From positions 36,580,001-36,644,000 of the forward strand of contig OZ231128.1 of NCBI GenBank assembly GCA_965153355.1: 64,000 nt of DNA. The letters are read 5' to 3'. Below are positions 13,667 to 27,316 of the stretch, piece after piece. Every line of letters begins with the position of its first letter. The first letter of the stretch is position 1. The position numbers were made by a program, and so were the translations under genes. The notes beneath the pieces are model-generated. The model saw nothing but the letters and a program-made list of their open reading frames with translations. It did no database searches and had not been told where the DNA came from. This DNA comes from Flaccisagitta enflata (lineage: Eukaryota; Chaetognatha; Sagittoidea; Aphragmophora).

Positions 13667-13968
13667 AGGCCTGTATATTCTTGAGGGGGGAAAAAATCAA
13701 AGGGTCTGGAGATGGGGAAGGAAATCTAAGAGGGAAAAAAGAGAAAAAAAAGGAAATTTGGGGAAAATATAACTTTTTACAGTACCAAATCATAAAACTC
13801 AATTAGTAGAACACAATTTAACACTATTTAAACCTTAACTACATAGTTTTATTGCTATATGGGGAAGAAAATCATGGATATAAAAATGCAACGCGACGCG
13901 TTGCGGGGAAGAAAATCAAAGGCAGGGGGGGAAAAAAATCAAAAGTGACTCAAGAATATACACCCCTG
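13667..13968 (+). mobile_element. Palindromic MITE, copy 1
   Basis: Ends are GGCCTGTATATTCTTGAG and CTCAAGAATATACACCCC, reverse complements over about 14 bp, followed inward by GGGG..AAAATCAAAGG on one side and its complement on the other. The central palindrome GCAACGCGACGCGTTGC sits at 13888-13904. A second, inverted-orientation copy is at 41511-41826. Non-coding. Confidence 0.8.
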
Positions 13969-14180
13969 CCTTTTGCAGGAATATGCTTACATTGTGAAAT
14001 TTTTGACAATCTAAGACGATATACCCATGATAACGAGGTAACCTTTATAGGGCCTTTTTTCTACTAAAAATGAATAATCGCAAGTTTATGTTGTCCTAAC
14101 TGTCATCAACTTAATGTAGGAAAGGGGTCAGATGAATGAATAGCTTTACGCCCAGAGTTGTCATTGATTACCTTCCAATA

Positions 14181-14184
<4 letters not shown>

Positions 14185-14264
<80 letters not shown>
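14185..14264. repeat. (CT)n microsatellite
   Basis: About 40 CT units with a CTTTCT shoulder. Confidence 0.96.
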
Positions 14265-14272
<8 letters not shown>

Positions 14273-14439
14273 TAAATACTAATGACATAAGTTATTTTGC
14301 ATTTCCACCCAATTCTTTTTTCTCTCTCTTATTTGGTTGATGCCAGAATTGTTTTCAATTTTTATCTTTCTCTTTACGTTTTTTCTTTGGCTAAACTGTC
14401 AATCTATTCTTTCTTTTTCTTCATCTCTCTCTATCTCTA

Positions 14440-14834
<395 letters not shown>

Positions 14835-17165
14835 GAAAATTTGCTAAAACAAGTCCAGATACATGGCTACACGGCACCAGTGGATCAAAATTCTTGAAAA
14901 TTTGCACTTAGTCTTCATTGCATTTTTAAAATCGGCCATTTTTTCCATTTTTTGAGGTAAACCTAGACATTGGAAGTCCATAACTCGGCTCAATGTCGAT
15001 GGTTTAAGCCAAAATTTGGTATGTAGGTTTGGCAAACCCCCAACATTCCTTTAGTAAAATTTGGTGGCGCTCAGTTAGGTAGTCTAGCAATGATTCATAC
15101 TTTTGTGGATTTTTTCTTGAAACTTTCTTGGATTTTAGATACTCATGATTTGGTTTAATGTTGACCAATTTGGCTAAAATTTGGTGTGGTCACCAATTTT
15201 ACCCGTATCAATTTTGAAGTAAAAGATTATCGCCATTGGTTACAAATTTAGGCCTTGGGATAGTATTCCGAAAAAATTTATCAGTAAAATTTTGATTTTT
15301 TGACATTTTTTGGAAAACCTGTGTGCCAAACTTCTTGAAATTTTGCACAATTATAGAAAACATCAAAGAGTTCCAATAAAAACTTTGGCACCTTAGTTCC
15401 CACCTGATTTCATTTTATAAAAAAGAAATGCTCATTAGATTTGGTGGCGATCAGTTGGGTAGTTTAACAACAATTTATACTTTTGTGAATTTTTTTTTTT
15501 TTTTTAGAAGGTTTTCTGGACTTTGGATACTCATAATTTGGCCAAATAATTTGGTTAAAATTTGGTGTGGGCAAGAGTTGCACCCATATTTATTGTCAAG
15601 TAAGAAATTATTGTCATTGGTTATAAATTTTGGCCTAGGGATAGTATTCAGAAAAAATTTGTCAGTAAAATTTTGATTTTTTTGAAATTTGAACATATTT
15701 TTTGGGAAAACCTGTAAGCGAAATTTCTTGAAATTTTGCACAATTGTAGATAACATCAAGGAGAGTTCCCGAGAAAATTTTGGCACCTTATTTCCCCCCT
15801 GTTTTCATTTTATAAAAAAAAATGCTCATTTTTTTCATTTTTTGGGGTATACCTAGACTTTGAAAGCCCATAGCTCTGCTCAATGTTGATGGATTGAGCT
15901 AAAATTTGGTGTGGAGGTCAGGCAAACCCCCAATAGTGTTCATATAAAATTTGGTGGCGCTCAGTTAGGTAGTTTAGCAACAATTTATACTTTTGTGGAT
16001 TTTTTCTTTTTTTTTTTGAAGGTTTCCTGGACTTTGGATACTCATAATTTGGCCAAATGTTGACCAATTTGGCTAAAATTTGGTGTGGGCACCAGTTGCA
16101 CCCATATTTATTGTCAAGTAAAAAATTATTATCATTGGTTACAAATTTTGGCCTAGGGATAGTATTCAGAAAAAATTTGTCAGTAAAATTTGGATTTTTT
16201 TGAAATTTGAACGTATTTTTTGGGAAAACCTGTAAGCTAAATTTCTTGAAATTTTGCACAATTGTAGATAACATCAAGGAGACTCCCAAGAAAATTTTGG
16301 CACCTTATTTCCCCCCTGTTTTCATTTTATAAAAAAAAAAAAAATGCTCATTTTTTTCATTTTTTGGGGTATACCTAGACTCTGAAAGCCTATAGCTCTG
16401 CTCAATGTTGATGGATTGAGCTAAAATTTAGTGTGGAGGTCAGGCAAACCCCAAATAGTGTTCACATAAAATTTGGTGGCGCTCAGTTCAGTAGTTTAGC
16501 AACAATTTATACTTTTGTGGATTTTTTCTTTTTTTTTTAAGGTTTCCTGGACTTTGGATACTCATAATTTGGCCAAATGTTGACCAATTTGGCTAAAATT
16601 TGGTGTGGGCACCAGTTGCACCCATATTTATTGTCAAGTAAAAAATAATTGTCATTGGTTACAAATTTTGGCCTTGGGATAGTATTCAGAAAAAATTTGT
16701 CAGTAAAATTTTGATTTTTTTGAAATTTGAACAAATTTTTTGGGAAAACCTCTCGGCAAAATTTCTTGAAATTTTGCACAATTGTAGATAACATCAAGGA
16801 GAGTTCTCAAGAAAATTTTGGCACCTTATTTCCCCCCTGTTTTCATTTTACGAAAAAAAAAAGAGGTCATTTTTTTTATTTTTTTGGGTATACCTAGACT
16901 TTGAAAGCCCATAGCTCTGCTCAATGTTGACGGATTGAGCTAAAATTTGGTGTGGAGGTCGGGCAAACCCCCAATATTGCTCACATGAAATTTGGTGGCG
17001 CTCACTTTTATACTTTAGCCTCAATCTATACTTGAAGGCATTTTTTACCCAAAAAATGGATTTTTGAAAGGGGTGCTCAAAAAAAAATGAAAAACGGATT
17101 CCATATTTGAATTCAGCACGAAAAATTAGGCCTATATGCAAATTTCCAGCCTTCGGTCACAATTT
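14835..17165 (-). repeat. Tandem array of about 0.5-kb units
   Basis: Unit landmarks GGTATACCTAGACTTTGAAA recur at about 14955 (variant), 15848, 16369 and 16888, and GGATACTCATAATTTGG at 15525, 16035 and 16556. One unit near 15425 is truncated. Units differ by a few percent. Frames such as KFRLQVFPKNTFKFQKN recur in each unit but contain stops and no family signature. Confidence 0.85.
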
Positions 17166-17275
17166 TTGCACAGCAATTCCTTAACATCCCCGACTACTAT
17201 CCGCTATCTGTTTGTACTTATTGTCTATGAAGTCATGGATCTATCTATATATCTATCTATCTATCTTTTCTATTT

Positions 17276-17410
17276 CTCTCGCACTTGCTCTCGCTATCGC
17301 TCTCGCTTTCCCTCTCTCTTTCTCCCTCGCTTTCGCTCTCGCTCTCGCTCTCGTTCTCGCTCTCGCTTTCGCTCTCGCTCTCGCTCTCGCTCTCACTCCC
17401 GCTTGCGCTC
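17276..17410. repeat. (CTCTCG)n hexamer array
   Basis: Repeats of CTCTCG/CTTTCG follow a short CTAT run (17240-17264). Confidence 0.9.
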
Positions 17411-17864
<454 letters not shown>

Positions 17865-18114
17865 CCTTTTCTTTTCCTCTCATTTTTTAATGGAGGAATT
17901 TGAAGGACAAAGAGCAAGGCGAACATATACGGTTTTATGCCGCATTATAAAGAAAGGGACGAGAAAGATGAGAGAAGAGTGAGAGAACAAAAAGAACTGC
18001 GAGTTCGCTTTTTCACGCTTCAGCGTATAAGATGCAGAATCTCGTTTTTTCCCCCCTTTTCTTGTGCATGCCTCTTTTCATTTTCATTTTACTCACTTTT
18101 CCACAATTTGTACC

Positions 18115-18161
<47 letters not shown>

Positions 18162-18241
18162 AAACAAAAACAAAAACAAAAACAAAAACAAAAACAAAAA
18201 CAAAAACAAAAACAAAAACAAAAACAACAACAACAACAACA
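18115..18241. repeat. (CAA)n / (CAAAAA)n array
   Basis: CAA units to about 18160, CAAAAA hexamers to 18223, then CAA again: a hexamer block embedded symmetrically in a CAA array. Poly-Gln and poly-Asn frames are artefacts. Confidence 0.95.
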
Positions 18242-18245
18242 CGAG

Positions 18246-18378
18246 GTTGAGTCTTACGTCTTATGTCTCATGCCTTATGTCTTATGTCTTATGTCTTATG
18301 TCTTATGTCTTATGCCTTATGTCTTATGTCTTATGTCTTATGTCTTATGTCTTATGTCCTATGTCTTACGTCTTTTAT
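18246..18378. repeat. (TCTTATG)n heptamer array
   Basis: About 18 tandem copies of a 7-bp unit TCTTATG with a few C/T variants. Because 7 is not a multiple of 3, the encoded peptide repeat (SYVLCLM) has period 7. Confidence 0.95.
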
Positions 18379-18727
18379 CAGTGCTACTGGAACTGGGATG
18401 ATCGGCAAGATAAAAATGCACACCTGGACATGGCTTTGACAGGGCTTCATGAATGATGAATTGCGTATGGGTGTATAAAACTGTATATGGCATGTATTTT
18501 GAAGTTAAGTACGTATCCGCGACCTAAAACAAAATATGCATTGCAGAAATCACAGACGGAGCTCAGCTATCCGTAACTAGGAATCGAAACAATGAGTGGC
18601 GCGGGAATTGGCCATCAAACATTCTAACACTCATTTTTCACTTTTGTGCAATCTACAGGATGGTCTTTCTCTCGATACACGTTTTCTCACTTACATTGCC
18701 TTTACCCCAATGTTTACCCTCCCCATG
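18379..18727. other. No feature recognised
   Basis: Ordinary sequence; no exon or RNA identified. Confidence 0.5.
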
Positions 18728-18937
<210 letters not shown>

Positions 18938-19505
18938 CACTCGTTGATTTTAATCGGAAATAACCATTCATCACAATTTCGTTATGACCCGGGGGCCACT
19001 GCACTGTCTTCAGGGTCCCGCTGCGGCTGAGGGCAACGGTTATCACTGACGCGTTATGCATCCTCCCATCGCAATGCTATCTGTGTTCTCCATCTCTTCT
19101 TCATTTTCCTTGCCATTCCGCTTTATCCTTCCGTCGCTCACTTCTCATGATAGAAATAATAATCTTCAACATGGGCCAAACGCGCGCGCGCGCGCAAAAT
19201 GTTCTTGCTGCGGCACATATCCTTGAAAGGATGGTTACGCCATAGATTTTTTTTTATCCTCCTCTTATCCTTCACGATGGATATATTCTCTTCGACGTAT
19301 CTTTGTTGTGTGCTGAAAGAGAGGACGTTATGTCCAGAGGGAGAAGGCTTTCTCGTTTTACACAGAATGAGCATAGAAGATGAAGAGGAAAAGGAGAGGA
19401 AAGAGAAGGGAGCATTTAGAAAAGAAATGAAGAAAAAAAAAGGGAAGGGGAAAGAGATACTTAAAGACAGTCGCTTTCATCTTTCTTTTTATTTTATTTT
19501 TTCCC

Positions 19506-19509
<4 letters not shown>
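18938..19509. other. Mostly featureless; short (GC)n
   Basis: A GC dinucleotide run lies at 19182-19195. GGGCAACGGTTATCACTGAC near 19030 resembles a family B tail, too short to call. Nothing else recognised. Confidence 0.45.

Positions 19510-19546
<37 letters not shown>
19510..19546. repeat. (GA)n microsatellite
   Basis: About 18 GA units. Confidence 0.95.
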
Positions 19547-19550
<4 letters not shown>

Positions 19551-20867
19551 CAATCAGGGCAGACAGATAGACAGGAGTCAATCAGACAAAGACAACAAGT
19601 CAGAATTGAAAAAAAAAAAAGAAAATGATCAGATTCCTAAAAGAGGACTGTTCCTGATATAGTTTAAATGAAAATGATTGCATTGAGGGACAGAATATTT
19701 TAAACGTGTACGTGGACCAGAGGGGACAAAACTGTAAAGAAGAAGAATACGCGTAATCACTTTTACGTACTCGATTTCATCACGGGCATAAAATAGTTCA
19801 TACAGCTGGACCTCAGCATAATGGTCTTGATGGGACTAGTTAATTTTGATCAATAAACAGGGAGACTGTTATCATGAAACTTAATGATATTTGTTGGATT
19901 TTTATGGTACAAAAATATGATTGACGTAAAAGAGTAGATGCTAACTAAAAATTTGCTTGCAATCCAAAAAACTAATTTTGAAAGTCTTCTTTATTTTTTA
20001 TTCTTTATCAGCATTCTTCTCATTATTCTGTTTTGTCTTCAAATGAAGCAAATCCGTTATTACAGGGGAATTTACTTGAGAGGCCCAGAAATTTGACTTG
20101 AAAAATCGGGTCACTTTTAAGGCAGAGTATATTGACTAGGGGTTTTCAAAATGACAAAAACACTTGGGACTTAATATGAATATCTTCTCCTTTGAAGGCG
20201 GGGCACTATAAAATGCGTCGTCACAGAGGTGGGTTTCCACTGTGATAGGTCTTTGATCGATCAAGTTATCTGTTTAAAGCGTCTTTCAGGAAAATCACCG
20301 CAATTATAAAGAACCTCGTCCTCTTCCAGGGGATACAACCTTCTCTCAGTCGATGCCTTAAAAAAAAAAGCTTAAAAAGACGCGAGGGAGTCTCAATGAT
20401 AAGTGATCGAGCTTGAAACATCATGAACAATGATGATGACAAATGGAGAGATTGATGACAGCTGAGGCCGAGAGTAGAGATGTCAATGAGGGAGAAGATG
20501 TGGAGGACAAGAAGGATGACGAGCGGAAGTAAGAGGAGGACAGAAGGGATGTTCTTTCTATAGTCGGTGGAGGTTGGTAAAATCGGTCAAATTCGTCCTC
20601 CGGTAGCTAATCGGAGGAAGGAATGGGGGGGGGGGGAGGCAGTAGCATAAAAATGTACAAATATACTGTATATAACGAGACGGAGGAAGCAGAGTAACAG
20701 AAGCAGAAGAGAACGAATCGTGGGTGGTGGTGAAGACAATGCTGATGAAAAGATACTGTAGGGAAAAGAGTAGGAGGGAGGTGGGGGAAGATTGGATGGG
20801 ATGTGTTATCATGCTTTCCATTTCCAAGAAGAGGGTATTGGTAGGCAGAAGAAGAGGGGCAAAGAAC
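19547..20867. other. Longest repeat-poor stretch, no gene recognised
   Basis: About 1.3 kb with little repeat content. Open frames are short and lack motifs; no paired splice sites around a conserved pattern were seen. A G-run (20627-20637) and an A-run (20361-20370) are present. It could hide regulatory or untranslated sequence. Confidence 0.4.
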
Positions 20868-21356
20868 AGTTGAGGGTAAGGAGGAACAATAGCAGGAAGA
20901 GTGGAAGGGGGTGGTTGATCATGATGCCCCTTTCACGGGAAGAGGGTAAGGATGAACAAAAGCAGGTAGAGTGGAAGGAGGGCAGTTAATCATGCTGCCC
21001 CTTTCCCGGGAGAGGGTAAGGAGGTACAAGAGCAGAAAGAGTGGAAGGGTGTGGTTGATCATGCTGCCCCTTTCATGGAAGAGGGTAAGCAGGAACAAGA
21101 GCAGAAAGAGTGGAAGGGGGCGGTTGATCATGCTGCCCCTTTCACGGAAGAGGGTAAGGATGAACAAGAGCAGGAAGAGTGGAAGGGGGCGGTTGATCAT
21201 GCTGCCCCTTTCACATGAGGAGGGTAAGGAGGAACAAGAGCAGAAAGAGTGGAAGGAGGGCGGTTGATCATGCTGCCCCTTTCACGGAAGAGGGTAAGGA
21301 TGAACAAGAGCAAGAAGAGTGGAAGGGGCTGTTGATCACGATGCCCCTTTCGAGGA
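20868..21356. repeat. 69-bp minisatellite, about 7 units
   Basis: Each unit carries GAGTGGAAGGGGG, GGTTGATCATGCTGCCCC, TTTCACGGAAGAGGGTAAGG and AACAAGAGCAG. TGATCATG landmarks at about 20917, 21056, 21125, 21195 and 21266 give a 69-71 bp period. Both strands stay partly open, but variants introduce stops, so coding is unlikely. Confidence 0.92.
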
Positions 21357-21512
21357 TTCTCATCTGCATACACTGAATGATAAAGTGACAGAAGGCGGTT
21401 TTCTTCTTTTCATCATACTTCTTTTTTTGCATGAAGCGTTCATTTTTTCCATCCTTCCTTTCTTTTTCTCATTTTTTTCTTTCTTTCTCTCTTTCTTTCT
21501 GTCAAAAATTTC

Positions 21513-21665
21513 GGGCCGCGGACACATCACTCTGAACGAGGCTTTATTTGTTTGTTCGTGTATCTGTCCGTCCAGTGGTCCATCTATCCATCAATCCTGT
21601 GTATGAATGTCACTTCAAACAAGGCCGGATACATGGCTACCCCAGTCGCGTGCGGATGGCCAAGG
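21513..21665. mobile_element. Family A pieces: 5' end (+) and 3' end (-)
   Basis: Plus strand: GGGCCGCGGACACATCACTC then GAACGAGGCTTTATTTG and GTCCGTCC (21513-21575). Minus strand: a 3' end seen on plus as AACAAGGCCGGATACATGGC followed by AGTCGCGTGCGGATGG (21614-21660). The two point toward each other and may be separate remnants. Confidence 0.6.
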
Positions 21666-21682
21666 CTGTATCTGAGGTAACT

Positions 21683-22904
<1,222 letters not shown>

Positions 22905-23060
22905 TTCAATTGTCCCACAAGGGAGTGAGCGAAGTGAATGAGCGAGCCCGTAAACAGAGCCAGCAAGCAAAGTGATCTAGCAAAGCGGAGCACTGCGGAG
23001 CAAGTAAGCGGAGTGAGCGGTGTGAGCGAACGAACGTAGCGAGCAACCGAGTGGCCCGTT
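22905..23060 (+). repeat. Family D repeat (GAGCGAAG-rich), copy 1
   Basis: Starts TGTCCCACAAGGGAGTGAGC and continues with GAGCGAGCCCGTAAACAG and many GAGCGAA/GCAAAG words. The reverse complement of 58320-58440 gives a matching TGTCCCACAAAGGAGCGAGC. It is a dispersed non-coding repeat. Confidence 0.65.
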
Positions 23061-23383
23061 CAAAACGCGATTGTCTCTGACAAGGAACGCCCCCTAACTC
23101 TTGCTCTCTGGGAAGAGAAGGAAACTCCTTGATCTTTTATCGTACTATCGGCTGTATGTAATAAAACAGCAGTTTCGTGATTGTTTGGCTTGATGTTTTA
23201 AATTGTCTTATCTTTTTTGTGACTGTTTGTGCGTGTTTTGTTGATAATGATTCAACATTAAACAATGTCAATGCCTAAACTTCTTACAATTCGTAACTCG
23301 GTTACCGTGATTAAGGACTTCTTTTTTACCTGGACGTCATCCGCATCATTACCAGTTCGATTTAGGAAATAGAAAAAAAAAAG
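23061..23383. other. No feature recognised
   Basis: Ordinary AT-rich sequence. Confidence 0.5.
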
Positions 23384-23407
23384 AGAGAGAGAGAGAAAGA
23401 GAGAGAG

Positions 23408-23469
<62 letters not shown>
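23384..23469. repeat. (GA)n microsatellite
   Basis: GA dinucleotides with a few interruptions at 23396-23412. Confidence 0.95.
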
Positions 23470-23473
<4 letters not shown>

Positions 23474-23891
23474 ATACTTTGTTTTTTAGTCGCAAAAAAG
23501 TTTTTAGGCTCAAAATCCTTACCGCTGTAAATGACAGGGTGAGTTAGAGATGCCGAATGTCAAGATAAAACTTGTTTCCCTCCGATGAGTCCATAGCAAA
23601 ACAAAACGTATTTTAGGTAGAAATTTTGTTTTTGTCGCATCAAATTCAGATCTCTCAGTTTAAGCATCTGCGTGGATGCAACCACTTGCTCTTGACAACT
23701 GCGACTTCTATGGTTTGACATAACTGGGTGCTTCAGTGTCGATGCCAAGTGCGAAATCGGAAAATACAAATTGATGTACGCTAAATGCAAAACCACTTTT
23801 TGGTTGAAATTCCAGGTTATGTTAAACCGTTCAATGTCTCACTTAAGGGAAGAGTTTAATGTGAAGCTGCCGAATACATTGTTTTCTTTTT

Positions 23892-24558
23892 AGATGCGTC
23901 CGTCAGGAACGCATCTCTATAAGAGGGTCCGTCCGTCCGTCCGTCCGTCCGTCCGTCCGTCCGTCCGTCTGTCTTTCTGTCTGTCTCTCTGTCTGTCCGT
24001 CCGTCCGTCCGTCCGTCCATCTGTCCGTCCGTCTGTTACGCTTGTGCAAAAACCGCGTTTCTCGGCTGTTTTTGGCCACGTTGAGATCCTACACTGAAAC
24101 AAATGATCAACCAACATGTTTTGAGTCTTTTCACCCGTCTGTTCGTCAATCTGTCTCTCCATATAAACCGTATTTTCTCCATAAAGCGCCCCCCCTCCAA
24201 AAAGCGCCCCCCCCCCATCGTTTTTCTTAGTGTCACACTATTCGGAGAGGATTTGCATAGAAATACAAAGTAAAATGATGTAAAAACACAACACAATGAG
24301 CTATTTTCACTGACAGATATATGCAATGAATATCTCTATTTCAAGTCAAATTTAGCATTTTGATTGCCTTTCATGAAAAAGATGGATCGAATAATAGTTT
24401 ATCTTCAATACAAAGGGGGCGCTATTTGGAGGGTTAAAAAGCAAAGTCACATTTCAATTTCAAAAGCGCCCGGGGCGCTTTTTAGAGAAAATACGGTATG
24501 TCACATGATCAATACATGAGACACAGCCCGGACGCATCGTTGCCCGGTCGGGCTTGTT
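23892..24558 (+). mobile_element. Family A element, ATGCGTCC arm type, with nested MITE
   Basis: The 5' hairpin arms are AGATGCGT and ACGCATCT, followed by CTATAAGAGGG and a (GTCC)n core with CTGT variants. The distal arm near 24530 is CCGGACGCATCG, complementary to AGATGCGTCC. The 3' hairpin is GCCCGGTCGGGC followed by TTGTT, ending at 24558. A TIR-bearing MITE (24167-24497) is inserted inside, so this copy was split after integration. Confidence 0.85.
24167..24497. mobile_element. TIR MITE nested in a family A element
   Basis: Starts ACCGTATTTTCTCCATAAAG plus CGCCCC and ends GGGGCGCTTTTTAGAGAAAA plus TACGGT; these are reverse complements over about 25 bp with two mismatches. The interior is non-coding. 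The exact target duplication is not resolved (ATA/TAT-rich flanks). Confidence 0.82.
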
Positions 24559-24676
24559 ACTATTCAGTTATGCTTTAAATTGACTTTTTTTTTTCCATGA
24601 AATTGAAAATGAATTATTGACAGAATACTAAGCTGCTATCGTGTGTTACGCCACAAGAAATACTTCCCTCATTTTT

Positions 24677-24852
24677 AGTTGCGGACACGCAACTCTAAAA
24701 GAGGCTTTGTCCGTCCGTCCGTCCGTCCGTCTAAAAAGTGGCAAAAACGAGTTTCATAGATACTTTTTGCGTATGTTTGTGTGTGTTGGAGTATGGATGG
24801 GGTTTGGATGCCCCTGTCCACCCGTCCACAACGATACATCGCGTCACTTGTT
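24677..24852 (+). mobile_element. Family A element, TTGCG arm, GTCAC end type
   Basis: 5' hairpin AGTTGCGGACACGCAACT at 24677-24694, a four-unit GTCC core, TTTTTGCGTATG with a short GT run, distal arm CCGTCCACAACG (one change from full pairing), and the end ATCGCGTCAC followed by TTGTT. Confidence 0.88.
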
Positions 24853-25316
<464 letters not shown>

Positions 25317-25399
25317 AATCTTTTCTTTCTTTTCCTAGTTATGAGTTTCGTAGTCGGTCTGCCGGTTTGCATCCGTGCTGAATCTTTTCATCCATCTTT

Positions 25400-25655
25400 A
25401 GATGCATCTGCATAAGAGGGTCTGTCTGTCCGCCCATCGGTCTGTCCGTTGATAACTATCTCCCTCCAATACGCTTGTGCAACAAACGCATTTCTCGGCA
25501 CTTTCTGATTACAGCCGTACACTAACTGAAACGATCTATAAGATGTTTTGAGATGCTCGTTTGATGCATGATGTCCCCCATCATGTCACATATCAGTGTA
25601 ATTCAGTACACACAGTTTCACAATCAGGACATATCGTCTCCCTATCGGGCTCGTT
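25400..25655 (+). mobile_element. Family A element, ATGC arm type, degraded
   Basis: AGATGCATCTGCATAAGAGG, then GTCTGTCTGTCC core, an interior shared with the 23892 copy (ACGCTTGTGCAA, GATGTTTTGAG), and a 3' end AGGACATATCG..CCCTATCGGGCTCGTT. Arm pairing is partly eroded. Confidence 0.75.
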
Positions 25656-25741
25656 TACAAATCTGTCGTTGTTTATCGCTGGTGTCAATTTATTTGTGAC
25701 GGGCACGCGACCTCGTTTCGCTTTCCGTCTTCTTACTTTTT

Positions 25742-26353
25742 GGGCAGCGGCCCCAAAGGGAAAGAAGTCCTGTAGAACACAGGGGAAATCTGTCTGTCTG
25801 TCTGTCCATCCATCCGTCTCCGCCCCCCCCCCCCCCCGCCTCAACCTCAGGGCTTTGTCGCCTTTGGGGCCTATTAAGACCCAAATTCTGCCAAATGGCC
25901 AAAATCTAAGCAATATGGCCCAAATCTAAGCAAAATGGCCCAAATCCAAGCAAAATGGCCTAAATCTGGCTAGAAGACTCCAATCCTGGCCTGAGGTCCA
26001 GCATTTTAACCCCTATTTGGACCTATATTGTGGCCTCTGATAGTTAGATTCTTACCAGATTTGGGCCATTTTGCTTGGAATTGGGCCATTTTGCTTAGAT
26101 TTGGGCCATATTGCTTGGATTTGGGATATTTGGCAGAATTTGGGTCAGAATAGGCTCCAAAGGAAACGAAGCCCTGAGGATGGGGCGGAGGGGCGAGTGG
26201 ACGGAGGGGCGGACGGACGGACAGATTCCCCCTGTGTTCTACAGGACTTCATCCCCTTCGGGGCCGCTGCCCTGCTCCCCCTTAACTTAAATCACACGCT
26301 CCTCAAGCAGGGCACGGGTACCGCTGACCCCTTACTGCCTTTGGGGTGCTATT
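25742..26353. mobile_element. Family B element in fold-back form
   Basis: The arms 25742-25915 and 26095-26272 pair over about 170 bp: GGGCAGCGGCCCC / GGGGCCGCTGCCC, CCTGTAGAACACAGGG / CCCTGTGTTCTACAGG, TTCTGCCAAAT / ATTTGGCAGAA. The centre is a minisatellite with units such as AATGGCCCAAATCTAAGCA. The tail ACGGGTACCGCTGACC near 26316 is the family B outer end. Confidence 0.85.
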
Positions 26354-26404
26354 CTGCCTTGCTGTGATTTTGACAAATGGCTGCTCGTCTTTTCTTAGGG
26401 TTGA

Positions 26405-26406
<2 letters not shown>

Positions 26407-26469
<63 letters not shown>

Positions 26470-26482
26470 GAGAGAGAGAGAG
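26407..26482. repeat. (GA)n with (CAGA)n
   Basis: GA units, a short CAGA block at 26453-26467, then GA again. Confidence 0.95.
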
Positions 26483-26997
26483 AATCAATGAGGGGGCCGT
26501 GATCATGGTAGTCTTAGTGATGTTTACATCTTTTGGAAGTTGAGTGCCTGACCATCGTTGTCCGATGCGGTTATCTGTGATTAGGAACTCGCCCTTTATG
26601 TATCCATTAAATTTCTCGTTTGTGGGCCAAAATGGAAGGAAAAGAAGGAATTGGCAGGAGAGAATGGTGAGGAGGAAGTGGACGAGGAAAAAAAAAATAC
26701 TAGAATGAGCTTTAAGCTTTGAGGCCTGACACATGAGCTCGCCAACCAACGGATTTACGCTTTTCGCGGGTCGGGCAGATTTTTGATGGAGGCACAAAAC
26801 CAAAAGAAGAAAAGTCAGCAAAGGGAGCTAGAGGAAATGTGAGACGCATTGAAAATAGTACATGTGTTTTATTGTAATGAATAAAAACTCATCTCTACTA
26901 CGTCGGTTGGTTAGTCAGATGGGTCGCACATAAGTTCACGCATTTTGACATCAGGATGGCAAATCAATGTTTTTAGGGGGGGATGCCACATTCTCTA

Positions 26998-26999
<2 letters not shown>
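26483..26999. other. No feature recognised
   Basis: Ordinary sequence; no supported exon or RNA. Confidence 0.5.

Positions 27000-27053
<54 letters not shown>
27000..27053. repeat. (CA)n microsatellite
   Basis: About 27 CA units. Confidence 0.97.
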
Positions 27054-27055
<2 letters not shown>

Positions 27056-27189
27056 TCTCTTCGTCCAATTTGCTAAAACGATATCTTCTAAAACATTTCC
27101 CAATTCATTTTTGTAAAGAATCGAAAGATAAGAGGAGATAATCAATTTGGCTGATATAAATTCTCCGTTCTTGCGAATCTAATTTCACA

Positions 27190-27294
<105 letters not shown>

Positions 27295-27316
27295 TTATAA
27301 TCCCTTTCCCCTTTTT

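Noticed and set aside
15475-16797. Repeated frames with VFPKN..FKFQKN..FTDKFFLNT
   Set aside because: They are copies of the 0.5-kb tandem unit; frames are broken by stops, lack any family signature and appear only because the unit repeats.
20919-21200. Repeated peptide GSMINRPLPLFLLLF as a possible membrane protein
   Set aside because: It follows the 69-71 bp minisatellite, whose period is not a constant multiple of three; frames shift between units.
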